Assembly: GCF_000423225.1 (NCBI RefSeq)
Contig: NZ_KE383992.1
Coordinates: 188,971 to 252,970, forward strand
Reading direction: 5' to 3'
Origin: Kaistia adipata DSM 17808
GTDB taxonomy: Bacteria > Pseudomonadota > Alphaproteobacteria > Rhizobiales > Kaistiaceae
Length of the DNA stretch: 64,000 nt
The notes under the pieces are model-generated. The model was not told the DNA's origin and ran no database searches. It worked only from the letters and a program-made list of their open reading frames with translations. Both the position numbers and the translations under genes were made by a program. Numbering within the stretch: position 1 is the first letter of the stretch; every line of letters starts with the position of its first letter. Positions 36,358 to 44,834 of the stretch are shown here, one piece after another.

Positions 36358-37326
36358 TTACCCGTGCGGGCGGGCGAAGATCTCGGCCAGCATGTCGACG
36401 AAGCGCTTCGGATCGGCGTCGAAGGCGACGTCGGCGTTGGGCTCGCGATTGCCCCGGAAATGGGTGTCGATGACGGTGCGGCCGACGGTGAGCGCGCCGC
36501 CGGTCTCGACGTCGACGTGATGGCGGCGGGTGGTCAGGATCGCGCGATCGACGAGATAGGCGACGCAGACCGCGTCATGCACCGGCGCGGTGCCGAGCAC
36601 GTCCATCTTCTGGGCGATGTCGTGCATCTCGATGCGGAAGCGGACGATGTCCGACGTCGCCTGGCCGGCCGGAGTGCCCAGCGCGGCGAGGCGGTCGCAA
36701 TCGGCATAAGAGACCAGCGCCCGATGCGTCGCGTCGAGCGTCACCAGCGTCACCTTCTCGAAGCCGGCGTTCAGCACGCGCGCCGCCGCTTCCGGATCGG
36801 CCCAGATGTTGAACTCGGCCGAGGGCGTCATGTTGCCGATCTCGTGGCCGCCGCCCATGATGATCAGCTCCGGCACGCGCCTGGCGAAATCCGGATCGGC
36901 GGCGAGCGCGGCGGCGATGTTGGTAAGCGGGCCGACCGGCATCAGCGTGATCGGATCCTTGGCGTTGCGATAGGTCTCGACGAGATAGTCGACGGCGCCC
37001 TTGTCGGCCTTCTTCGACTTCGCCGCCGGAACGGGCAGCGTCTCGACATGAAACTTCGAGGCCTGGTCGGTGACGCCGCGGGCGACCGGGAAATTGTCGC
37101 GCACGAAGGGCCGGTTCGAGCCTTCGTAGACCGGGATGTCGGAGCGGCCGATATGGTCGAGCACGCGCAGCGTGTTGTCGGTGCAGAACTTGACCTCGAC
37201 ATTGCCGTTCACCGTGGTGACGCCAACCAGCTCGATTTCCGGATGCAGCGCCGCCAGCATGATGGCGACGGCGTCGTCGGTTCCGGTATCGACGTCGAGA
37301 ATGAGCTTCTGGGCCACGCGCGGCAC
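36358..37326 (-). CDS. Inosine/uridine-preferring nucleoside hydrolase
   Basis: These enzymes split ribonucleosides to base and ribose. The 322-residue protein has the calcium-binding motif LDVDTGTDDAVAI at the N-terminus, the second part of the site in FNIWADPEAA, and HDAVCVAYL with the catalytic histidine and aspartate. The length is normal. The start is a GTG at 37326. It lies near the uracil-degradation genes and could supply uracil from uridine, but it is transcribed apart from them. Confidence 0.93.
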   Translation of the reverse strand: MPRVAQKLILDVDTGTDDAVAIMLAALHPEIELVGVTTVNGNVEVKFCTDNTLRVLDHIGRSDIPVYEGSNRPFVRDNFPVARGVTDQASKFHVETLPVPAAKSKKADKGAVDYLVETYRNAKDPITLMPVGPLTNIAAALAADPDFARRVPELIIMGGGHEIGNMTPSAEFNIWADPEAAARVLNAGFEKVTLVTLDATHRALVSYADCDRLAALGTPAGQATSDIVRFRIEMHDIAQKMDVLGTAPVHDAVCVAYLVDRAILTTRRHHVDVETGGALTVGRTVIDTHFRGNREPNADVAFDADPKRFVDMLAEIFARPHG

Positions 37327-37597
37327 TCCATGGGCGAGGGAATAAGGAGGCCGGACGTTAGGGGGGCGCCCGGTGAAGCGTCAAGGTGGGCGGCGCGCCC
37401 GCGCCCCGAGACGGAACCGTGTCGGGACGGGCGGGTTTACCCCCTTGTCCGGCCGGTCACCCTTGCCGCCCGGGTCGCTTCGCCGGCCGTTTCGCCTCGC
37501 GCCACCGCGCATTCCCCCGGCGTCGCCGGCCATGGTGTTGCTTTGGCAACGATTTCCGCGCCAATCTCCGTTCCGACATTCTTGACGGGAGTTCCCC

Positions 37598-39097
37598 ATG
37601 TTTCCGACGCCGGTTCCGAAGCTCGTTCCCAACACCTACGACTTCGAGTCGAAGCCGATGGTGAAGCCGACGGGCTTCCGTGAATATGACGCGCGCTGGC
37701 TGTTCGGCGACGAGATCAATCTGATGGGCGTGCAGGCGCTCGGCATGGGCCTCGGCACGCTGCTCGGCGAGCTTGGCGTCAAGCGCGAGCTGGTCACCGG
37801 CCACGACTTCCGCTCCTATTCCGCCTCAATCAAGCTGGCGCTTACGACCGGCCTGATGGCATCCGGCGTCAGGGTGCACGACATCGGCCTCGCCGTGACG
37901 CCGATGGCCTATTTCGCCCAGTTTGATCTCGACGTGCCGGCCGTCGCCATGGTCACCGCCTCGCACAACGAGAATGGCTGGACCGGCGTGAAGATGGGCG
38001 CGGCGCGGCCGCTGACCTTCGGCCCGGACGAGATGACCAGGCTGAAGGAGATCGTGCTCACCGCCGCCTTCGACCTGCGCGGCGGCGGCTCCTACGTCTT
38101 CCACGAGAATTTCCCGGCCCGCTACATGGCCGACATCACCAACCGGCCGAAGCTGAAGCACCCGATCAAGGTGATCGCCGCCTGCGGCAATGGTACGGCC
38201 GGCGCCTTCGCGCCCAAGGTGCTGGAGATGATCGGCGCCGACGTCATCCCGATGGATGCCGAACTCGACTTCACCTTCCCGCGCTACAACCCGAACCCCG
38301 AAGACCTCAAAATGCTGCACGCGATCCGCGACGCGGTGCTGGAGCATGGCGCGGCGGTTGGCCTCGGCTTCGACGGCGACGGCGACCGCTGCGGCGTGGT
38401 CGACAATGAGGGCGAGGAGATCTTCGCCGACAAGGTCGGCGTAATGCTGGCGCGCGACCTGTCGGCGCTGCACCCGAACGCCACCTTCGTCGTCGACGTG
38501 AAGTCGACCGGCCTGTTCGCCACCGATCCGGTGCTGATCGCCAATGGCGTCAAGGCCGATTACTGGAAGACCGGCCACTCCTACATCAAGCGCCGCGTCA
38601 ACGCGCTGAACGCGCTCGCCGGCTTCGAGAAGTCGGGCCACTATTTCTTCAACCAGCCGATCGGCCGCGGCTATGACGACGGCCTCGTCTCGGCGCTGGC
38701 GATCCTCGACATGCTCGATCGCAACCCCGGCAAGACCATGGCGGATCTCAAGAACGCGCTGCCCAAGACCTGGGGCTCGCCGACCATGTCGCCGCATTGC
38801 GACGACGAGAAGAAATACGGCGTCATCGACAAGGTGGTGAAGCGCTTCGAGGAGATGCGCGCCAGGGGCGAGCCCGTCGCCGGCCAGAAGATCATCGACC
38901 TCGTCACGGTCAACGGCGTGCGCGTCGTCACCGAGGACGGCACCTGGGGCCTCGTCCGCGCCTCGTCCAATAAGCCGGAGCTGGTGGTCGTGGTCGAGAG
39001 CCCGGTCTCCGAGGCGCGCATGCACGAGATCTTCAAGGCGGTCGACGGTGTGCTGCGCGAGAACCCCGAGGTCGGCGCCTACAACCAGACGATCTGA
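37598..39097 (+). CDS. Phosphomannomutase/phosphoglucomutase
   Basis: This enzyme interconverts hexose 6- and 1-phosphates for polysaccharide and LPS precursors. The 499-residue product shows the phosphoserine loop TASHNENGWTG, the metal loop GFDGDGDRCG, and the sugar-specificity region. The phosphate-binding loop near the C-terminus reads RASSNKPELVVV. The ATG at 37598 follows GGGAG. It is similar to the AlgC/ExoC group. It is divergent from the nucleoside hydrolase across a 271-base gap. Confidence 0.93.
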   Translation: MFPTPVPKLVPNTYDFESKPMVKPTGFREYDARWLFGDEINLMGVQALGMGLGTLLGELGVKRELVTGHDFRSYSASIKLALTTGLMASGVRVHDIGLAVTPMAYFAQFDLDVPAVAMVTASHNENGWTGVKMGAARPLTFGPDEMTRLKEIVLTAAFDLRGGGSYVFHENFPARYMADITNRPKLKHPIKVIAACGNGTAGAFAPKVLEMIGADVIPMDAELDFTFPRYNPNPEDLKMLHAIRDAVLEHGAAVGLGFDGDGDRCGVVDNEGEEIFADKVGVMLARDLSALHPNATFVVDVKSTGLFATDPVLIANGVKADYWKTGHSYIKRRVNALNALAGFEKSGHYFFNQPIGRGYDDGLVSALAILDMLDRNPGKTMADLKNALPKTWGSPTMSPHCDDEKKYGVIDKVVKRFEEMRARGEPVAGQKIIDLVTVNGVRVVTEDGTWGLVRASSNKPELVVVVESPVSEARMHEIFKAVDGVLRENPEVGAYNQTI

Positions 39098-39160
39098 CGA
39101 TGCCGCTTGAGCCCTCTCCGCCGAAACAGGATGTATCCTTGAAGCGCCAGAACGCCTTTG

Positions 39161-39285
39161 CACCTCTCCCTGAGGGAGAGGTCGACGGCCGCAGGCCGGC
39201 GGGTGAGGGTTTACGGCCTCACCGGAGGGTTCCCTAAACCCTCACCCGGACCTGGCGGTCCGACCTCTCCCTCAGGGAGAGGTGA
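39161..39285 (+). repeat. Family A palindromic repeat, copy 2
   Basis: Both ends are self-complementary CCTCTCCCTGAGGGAGAGG modules about 85 bases apart. The middle contains GTCGACGGCCGCAGGCCGGC, GGGTGAGGG and its mirror CCCTCACCC. Copies 1 and 3 lie at 29097-29223 and 53656-53782. It occupies most of the gap between the phosphomannomutase and epimerase genes and probably folds into a long hairpin as RNA. Confidence 0.85.
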
Positions 39286-39336
39286 AGAGCCAGACACATC
39301 GCGAGACAGACGCAACGCACTTCCGGAGATGCCCCC

Positions 39337-40350
39337 ATGCCTTCCCGCTCCTTCGGCGCCCTTCCCGACGGCACGCCCGTCGAAGCCGTCACGATCTCGA
39401 ATGGCGACCTCACGGCGACAATCATCACCTATGGCGCGGTGATCCAGGACGTCCGCCTCGCCGGCGTGCCGCATCCGCTCGTGCTCGGCTACGACACGAT
39501 CGAGGGCTATCTGCGCAATCCCAACTATTTCGGCGCCGTCGCCGGCCGCTTCGCCAACCGCATCGCCGGTGGCCGCTTCGAGATCGACGGCAACGCCTAC
39601 CAGGTCTCGCCGAACGAGGCGCCGAACCACCTGCATGGCGGCTTCAAGGGCTTTGGCACGCGGGTGTGGAAGCTTCTCCGCGCCGATGCGTCGAGCGTGA
39701 CGCTCGGCATCACGGGCGAGGACGGCGAGGAAGGCTATCCGGGCAAGGTCGAGGTCGAGCTGACCTATTCGATCGAGACGCCGGCGACGCTCAAGACCTC
39801 GATCCGCGCCACCACCGACAAGCCGACGCCGCTCAACCTGGCGCAGCACAGCTATTTCAACCTCGACGGCGCCGGCACGATCCGCGACCACGTGCTGACC
39901 ATCCCGGCCGAGACCTACCTGCCGGTCGACGCCGGCAAGATCCCGACCGGCGAGTTCCGTCCGGTCGAGGGCACGCCCTTCGACTTCCGCGCCGGCCGTC
40001 GCGTCGGCGAGGGCGTGACGGGGGTCGTCGACACCTATGACCACAACCTCGTCGTCGCCCGCGAGAAGAGCGCGACGCCGCATCCGATCGCCCGCCTCGT
40101 TTCGCCGAAGGGCGGCGTGGCGCTCGACGTCAGCTCGACCGAGCCGGGCGTGCAGTTCTATGGCGGCCAGATGACCAAGGCGCAGGATCCCGGCCTCAAC
40201 GGCGAGGTCTACGGCGCCAATTCCGGCCTCTGCCTCGAGGCGCAGCTCTTCCCCGACGCGCCGAACCAGAAGGATTTCCCGAACGCGATCCTCCGCCCCG
40301 GCGAGACCTATCGCCAGGAGACGCTGTTCGCCTTCAGCCGCACGGGGTGA
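39337..40350 (+). CDS. galM: Aldose 1-epimerase
   Basis: GalM equilibrates alpha and beta anomers of hexoses. The 337-residue protein has the substrate-binding stretches GAVAGRFANRIAGGRFEIDG, NHLHGGFKGFG with the catalytic acid histidine, and NLAQHSYFNLDG. The catalytic glutamate lies in LCLEAQLFPDAPNQ near residue 305. No signal peptide is present. It follows phosphomannomutase across a repeat-filled gap and may be transcribed separately. Confidence 0.94.
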   Translation: MPSRSFGALPDGTPVEAVTISNGDLTATIITYGAVIQDVRLAGVPHPLVLGYDTIEGYLRNPNYFGAVAGRFANRIAGGRFEIDGNAYQVSPNEAPNHLHGGFKGFGTRVWKLLRADASSVTLGITGEDGEEGYPGKVEVELTYSIETPATLKTSIRATTDKPTPLNLAQHSYFNLDGAGTIRDHVLTIPAETYLPVDAGKIPTGEFRPVEGTPFDFRAGRRVGEGVTGVVDTYDHNLVVAREKSATPHPIARLVSPKGGVALDVSSTEPGVQFYGGQMTKAQDPGLNGEVYGANSGLCLEAQLFPDAPNQKDFPNAILRPGETYRQETLFAFSRTG

Positions 40351-40403
40351 TAGCGGGCCTATCCTGACTTGCCGGAGAGGCGGTGGCATCGTCCCACCCT
40401 CTC

Positions 40404-40506
40404 CGTCATCCCGGGCTTGACCCGGGATCCATTCAGCCGGGTTGCTGGTCGGCGAAGCGCCCGAAGCTGCTGATGCATGGATCCCCGCCTTCGCGGGGAT
40501 GACGGC
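40404..40506. repeat. Pair of family B palindromes
   Basis: Two short palindromes in opposite orientation, GTCATCCCGGGCTTGACCCG at 40405-40432 and GGATCCCCGCCTTCGCGGGG at 40478-40506, lie between galM and the URC1 homologue. Each can form a stem of about 10 base pairs, and the pair can also form a cruciform-like structure. Confidence 0.8.
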
Positions 40507-40587
40507 GAGGCCAACCACGCGATTTCCCTTCCCTTCCGTAGCGTCGCGGATCATTCTTGCTGCTCAAGGCCAGTTCGCTGGAGCATC

Positions 40588-41847
40588 ATGACGACGATCA
40601 ACCGCTCGACGCATATCCGTCTCACCTCGCATCCGGGCGCCCAGGCGCCGGTCCGCTTCCCGATCCACTGGGGCGATCCCGATCCCCGCCGCCGCGGCCC
40701 GGTCGTCGGCACGGTCTCGAACCCGGCCGACCGCAACACCATCGGCACGCATGGCGGCTCCTATTCGCTCTATCGCGCGCTCGCCGTCTCGTCCGGCGCG
40801 CTGAACCCGATCCAGCGGCCGGATTTCCGCAACACCGCCCCGGCGGCCACCATCGGCCCGCATCCGCAATGGTCGGAGCCCGGGAAAATCGTCTCGCTCG
40901 ACCCGTTCGGCCATCTGGCGGCGGACATCTTCTCCGATCGCATCGCCGAGGGCGTCGACATCCGCCCGACCATCGCCGTCACCCGGGCGCGGCTCACCAT
41001 GCTGGAAATACACGAGGCGATCCGGCTGAAGCGCATCCCGATCGACGGAACGGTCGTGCACGACAATGGCGACGTCGCCGTCACCAAGGCGGCGATCGAC
41101 CCGGTCTGGCACCTGCCGGGCATCGCGGCGCGCTTCGGCGTCGGCGAGGAGCAATTGCGCCGCACCCTGTTCGAGCAGACCGGCGGCATGTATCCCGAGC
41201 TGGTGACGCGGCCGGACCTCGACCTGTTCCTGCCGCCGATCGGCGGCATGACGCTCTACATCTTCGGCGACGCCGACGCGATCGCGGACCCGAAGCGCAC
41301 GCTCGCCTGCCGCGTGCATGACGAATGCAACGGCTCGGACGTGTTCGGCTCCGACATCTGCACCTGCCGGCCCTATCTGATCCACGGCATCGAGGAGGCG
41401 GTGAAGGAGGCGCAGAAGGGCGGCGTCGGGCTGATCGTCTACAACCGCAAGGAAGGAAGGGCTCTCGGCGAGGTGACGAAATTCCTCGTCTACAACGCCC
41501 GCAAGCGGCAGCAGGGCGGCGACCAGGCGGCAACCTATTTCGAGCGCACCGAATGCGTCGCCGGCGTGCAGGACGCCCGCTTCCAGCAATTGATGCCCGA
41601 CGTGCTGCACTGGCTCGGGATCCCCCGGATCGACCGCTTCGTGTCGATGTCGGACATGAAATACGACGCCATCACCGGCTCCGGCATCACGATCGGAGAA
41701 CGCGTGCCGATTCCCGAGGCGCTGATCCCGATCGACGCACGGGTCGAGATGGAGGCGAAGAAGGCGGCCGGCTATTTCAGCGCCGACGCGCCGCCGACCG
41801 CCGACGACCTCGCCCGCACCGTCGGCCGCCCGCTGGAGAAGTACTGA
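40588..41847 (+). CDS. GTP cyclohydrolase II-like protein, URC1 homologue
   Basis: The 419-residue product has a long N-terminal extension before a RibA-like domain. The zinc cysteines are kept in RVHDECNGSDVFGSDICTC. URC1 is the GTP cyclohydrolase II homologue required for the uracil catabolism pathway first described in the yeast Lachancea kluyveri, whose exact chemistry is not settled. It is followed by a URC4 homologue, which distinguishes it from riboflavin synthesis. No ribB, ribD or ribE is adjacent. The start ATG at 40588 gives MTTINRSTHIRLTSHPG. Confidence 0.88.
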   Translation: MTTINRSTHIRLTSHPGAQAPVRFPIHWGDPDPRRRGPVVGTVSNPADRNTIGTHGGSYSLYRALAVSSGALNPIQRPDFRNTAPAATIGPHPQWSEPGKIVSLDPFGHLAADIFSDRIAEGVDIRPTIAVTRARLTMLEIHEAIRLKRIPIDGTVVHDNGDVAVTKAAIDPVWHLPGIAARFGVGEEQLRRTLFEQTGGMYPELVTRPDLDLFLPPIGGMTLYIFGDADAIADPKRTLACRVHDECNGSDVFGSDICTCRPYLIHGIEEAVKEAQKGGVGLIVYNRKEGRALGEVTKFLVYNARKRQQGGDQAATYFERTECVAGVQDARFQQLMPDVLHWLGIPRIDRFVSMSDMKYDAITGSGITIGERVPIPEALIPIDARVEMEAKKAAGYFSADAPPTADDLARTVGRPLEKY

Positions 41848-41856
41848 GGGCTCATT

Positions 41857-41992
41857 CTTCCCCCTCCCCCTTGCGGGGAGGGCCGGGGTGGGGGTACCGG
41901 CTCTGTATCGGGCGACAACGCCCCCCTTGCATTCATCTGAGAGGACGGCGCGAGTACCCCCTCCCTAGCCTCCCCACAAGGGGGAGGGAATC
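41857..41992 (+). repeat. Family D palindromic repeat, copy 1
   Basis: The ends are CCCCCTCCCCCTTGCGGGGA and CCTCCCCACAAGGGGGAGGG, near-mirror images, with inner arms GGGGTGGGGGTACC and GTACCCCCTCCCTA. A second copy lies at 53868-54003. It sits between the URC1 and URC4 genes, where an RNA hairpin could affect expression of the second gene. Confidence 0.85.
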
Positions 41993-42033
41993 GGAGCGAG
42001 GCAATCGCGTCCCCCTGACCACGGAGCTTCCCC

Positions 42034-43257
42034 TTGGCCTCGATCCCCTCCCTCCTCACCGCCAGCGCCGTGCGCGAGCGCGCCGATCGGCTGCTCGAGC
42101 TCGGCATCGCCGGGAAACTCGACCATTTCACCGTCGATCTGACAAAACTGCCGGCGGTGGCCGACTACGTCATCGAGACGGCGCGGGAAACCTATCCGGA
42201 TCTCGCGATCCCGTTCCATTCGCGCTGGCGCCATTTCGAGGCGGGGCAGATCGACCGCTTCGGCGGGCTGGTGGACGCCGCCGGCATCACCGACCCGCTC
42301 GTCTTCGGCCGCGCGGCCTATGACCTCGCCATCGTCTCGGTGCTGCTCGACGCCGGCGCCGGGCCGGACTGGCGCTACCGCGAGGCGGCCACCGGCGAGA
42401 CGTTTTCGCGCTCGGAGGGGCTCGGCGTGGCGAGCTTCGCCATGTTCACCTCGGGCCTGTTCTCGCAGGACCCGGCCGACCCGCTCCGCGCCGACGCGGC
42501 GGCGCTCGCCGTGCTGGAGGCGAGCGAGCTCGCCGAGGGATTCCAGGTCACACCCGAGAACCCGATGGTCGGGCTGGAAGGCCGCGCGAAGCTTCTGAAC
42601 GCGCTCGGCCGCGTCGTCGCCGACCGCGCCGACCTGTTCGGAACCGGGGAGGCGCGCCCCGGCGGCCTGTTCGACACGGTGCTCGCCAGCGCCGACGAGG
42701 ACGGCCGGGTCTCGGCGCCCAAGATCCTGGAGCTGGTGCTGGAGGCGTTCGGGCCGATCTGGCCGAGCCGGCTGCTGCGCGACGGCGTGGCGCTCGGCGA
42801 CACCTGGGAGCACCGGAAGCTCACGACCGACGACGCCACCAGCGGCCTAATGCCGTTCCACAAGCTGTCGCAGTGGCTGACCTATTCGCTGATCGAGCCG
42901 CTCATCTGGACCGGCGTCGAGGTGGTCGACCTCGACGGGCTGACCGGCCTGCCGGAATACCGCAATGGCGGGCTCTTCCTCGATCTCGGCGTGCTGGTGC
43001 CGAAGGAGGCTGGCGCGACGAAGCGGCGCTGGAAGGCAGAGGACGAGTTCATCGTCGAATGGCGGGCGCTGACGGTGGCCCTGCTCGACCGCACGGCGGC
43101 GCTGATCCGCGAGAAGCTCGGCATGGATGCCGAGGAACTGCCGCTCGCCAAGATCCTGGAGGGCGGCACCTGGTCGGCCGGCCGCCGCATCGCGAAGGAA
43201 AAGCGAGCCGACGGCGGCCCGCCGCTTCTGATCGAGAGCGACGGCACGGTGTTTTGA
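42034..43257 (+). CDS. URC4/Urg3 family protein (DUF1688)
   Basis: The 407-residue protein matches the DUF1688 family in its start (LLTASAVRERADRLLELG), its SRWRHFEAGQIDR stretch and in FHKLSQWLTYSLIEPL. URC4 is essential for the uracil catabolic route together with URC1 and uracil phosphoribosyltransferase; its reaction is unknown. The start is a TTG at 42034 after ACGGAG. A upp gene is present 13 kb away. No membrane segment or signal peptide is seen. Confidence 0.9.
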   Translation: MASIPSLLTASAVRERADRLLELGIAGKLDHFTVDLTKLPAVADYVIETARETYPDLAIPFHSRWRHFEAGQIDRFGGLVDAAGITDPLVFGRAAYDLAIVSVLLDAGAGPDWRYREAATGETFSRSEGLGVASFAMFTSGLFSQDPADPLRADAAALAVLEASELAEGFQVTPENPMVGLEGRAKLLNALGRVVADRADLFGTGEARPGGLFDTVLASADEDGRVSAPKILELVLEAFGPIWPSRLLRDGVALGDTWEHRKLTTDDATSGLMPFHKLSQWLTYSLIEPLIWTGVEVVDLDGLTGLPEYRNGGLFLDLGVLVPKEAGATKRRWKAEDEFIVEWRALTVALLDRTAALIREKLGMDAEELPLAKILEGGTWSAGRRIAKEKRADGGPPLLIESDGTVF

Positions 43258-43278
43258 GGCCGGCCGTTTGCGATTCCG

Positions 43279-43392
43279 TGCGTGCTTCGAGACGCGGCCT
43301 TCGGCCGCTCCTCAGCATGTCGGGGATTTTTTGAACGCGCACCACGCCTCAACATGCTGAGGAGCGCGCGAAGCGGGCGTCTCGAAGCACGC
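43279..43392. repeat. Inverted pair of family C repeats
   Basis: The left arm GTGCTTCGAGACGCGGCCTT...CTCAGCATG (43281-43319) faces the right arm CTCAACATGCTGAGGAGCGC...GTCTCGAAGCAC (43348-43390). They can pair over about 35 bases. The pair separates the convergent URC4 and lspA genes and may act as a bidirectional transcription stop. Confidence 0.82.
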
Positions 43393-43404
43393 AAGGAGAC
43401 CGGC

Positions 43405-43929
43405 TCAGCCCGCCTTCTTGCCCGCCTGGAACAGATAGACCCAGGCGAGCAGCACCGGGCCGATGGTCAGGGCGACGTCGGCGAGGTTGAAGACGAAGAA
43501 GCCGCGCGCGTTCCAGTGCAGGAACAGGAAGTCGATGACGTGGCCGTGCCAGACGCGATCGATCAGATTGCCGATGGCGCCGCCGACGATCAGCGCGAAG
43601 CCGGTGGCCGCGAGGTGGCCGCCCTCGGTCGAGCCGCGCCAGATATGCAGGATGACCAGCGTGACGATCGAGGTCAGCACGACCAGGATGACGCTGTCGG
43701 CGCTGTCGCCCATCGAGAAGGCGATGCCGGTGTTGTTGACCCGGTAGAGCGCCAGGAAGGGCGGCAGCAGCTCGATGCCCTGCTGGTAGACGAGATTGGC
43801 GTCGGCGATCCATTTCGACACCTGGTCTATGATAACCGTCAGGCCCATGATCACGAGGCCGAGCGCGGAGAGCGGCCCGGGAATGCGGGCGGCGGGCGTC
43901 TCGGCCTTGATGTCCGTCTCGGGCGTCAT
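43405..43929 (-). CDS. lspA: Lipoprotein signal peptidase (signal peptidase II)
   Basis: LspA removes signal peptides from prolipoproteins in the inner membrane. The 174-residue protein has four membrane segments, the conserved VNNTGIAFSM loop, and the two catalytic aspartates in GHVIDFLFLHW and FVFNLADVALTIG. GGAIGNLIDR is also intact. An N-terminal extension of about 20 residues precedes the first helix. It follows the rRNA methyltransferase gene on the same strand after 68 bases. Confidence 0.95.
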   Translation of the reverse strand: MTPETDIKAETPAARIPGPLSALGLVIMGLTVIIDQVSKWIADANLVYQQGIELLPPFLALYRVNNTGIAFSMGDSADSVILVVLTSIVTLVILHIWRGSTEGGHLAATGFALIVGGAIGNLIDRVWHGHVIDFLFLHWNARGFFVFNLADVALTIGPVLLAWVYLFQAGKKAG

Positions 43930-43997
43930 CGCGGTCCCCGGAATGGTTTCGAGCGCGTGGTCGGGATCGCGCCGGCAGGGCGCGCGCCCGGCGCGGC

Positions 43998-44834
43998 TCA
44001 GAGCTTCAGCTTGTCGCGGCGGATCTCGTAGAGCATCACGCCGGTGGCGATGGCGAGGTTGAGCGAATCCGCCCGGCCCGCCTGCGGGATCTTCACCAGC
44101 TCGTCGCAGGTCGCGGCGAGATCAGCCGGCAGGCCCGACTGCTCGTTGCCCATGAACAGCATCACCGGGCGGTCATAGTCGATCGTGCGGTAATCCGACT
44201 TGCCGGAGAGATGCGTGCCGACGACGATGCCGGGCCAGCCCTTCCGCCATTCCTTGAACTCGGCGACGTTCATGCGGGCGAGCTTCATGTGGAAGATCGA
44301 ACCCATGGTGGCGCGCACCGCCTCGACGCCGAACGGATCGACCGTGTCGCCGACGAGGATCACGCCCTCGGCGCCGACCGCATCCGCCGTGCGGATGATG
44401 GTGCCGAGATTGCCGGGATCCTTGATGCCTTCGAGCGCCACCCAGACGCCGGCGGGGCCGGGCCGGATCTCGCTCTTCGGCGTCAGCCGCTGCTCGAACA
44501 CGCCGACCACCATCTGCGGGTTTTCGCGCCGGGTGATCTTGGCGAGCACGGCTTCCGAGACTTCCAGCACGTCGCCGCCCCGCGCATGGGCGACCTGCGC
44601 GACGCGGCGCACGACCGGATGGTCGGCGACCTTGGCGCCGTAGACGAGGATCTTGATCGGCCAGTCTTCCTCGACCGCGTCGGCGACCAGCTTCATCCCC
44701 TCGGTGACGAAGAGGCCGCTTTCCTTGCGGTGCTTCGGCAGCGCCAGCGCGCGGATATCCTTGATCGTCGGATTGGTCAGGCTGGTGATGGTCCTGACCG
44801 CGCCGGGCGCGGCGATTTCGGAAGGATCAGGCAT
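43998..44834 (-). CDS. TrmH/SpoU family RNA 2'-O-methyltransferase
   Basis: This 278-residue SPOUT enzyme methylates ribose in rRNA or tRNA. It has an N-terminal substrate-binding domain and the trefoil-knot motifs ALEGIKDPGNLGTIIRTADA, VDPFGVEAVRATMGSIFHMKL, and the C-terminal MLFMGNEQSGLP...IPQAGRADSLNLAIATGVMLYE. The closest known group is RlmB-like 23S rRNA methyltransferases, but the exact target site cannot be read from sequence. Its start overlaps the preceding methyltransferase gene by 8 bases. Confidence 0.92.
   Translation of the reverse strand: MPDPSEIAAPGAVRTITSLTNPTIKDIRALALPKHRKESGLFVTEGMKLVADAVEEDWPIKILVYGAKVADHPVVRRVAQVAHARGGDVLEVSEAVLAKITRRENPQMVVGVFEQRLTPKSEIRPGPAGVWVALEGIKDPGNLGTIIRTADAVGAEGVILVGDTVDPFGVEAVRATMGSIFHMKLARMNVAEFKEWRKGWPGIVVGTHLSGKSDYRTIDYDRPVMLFMGNEQSGLPADLAATCDELVKIPQAGRADSLNLAIATGVMLYEIRRDKLKL

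Noticed and set aside
40588-41847. Riboflavin biosynthesis GTP cyclohydrolase II (ribA)
   Set aside because: The long N-terminal extension, the adjoining DUF1688 gene and the lack of other rib genes fit URC1 better.
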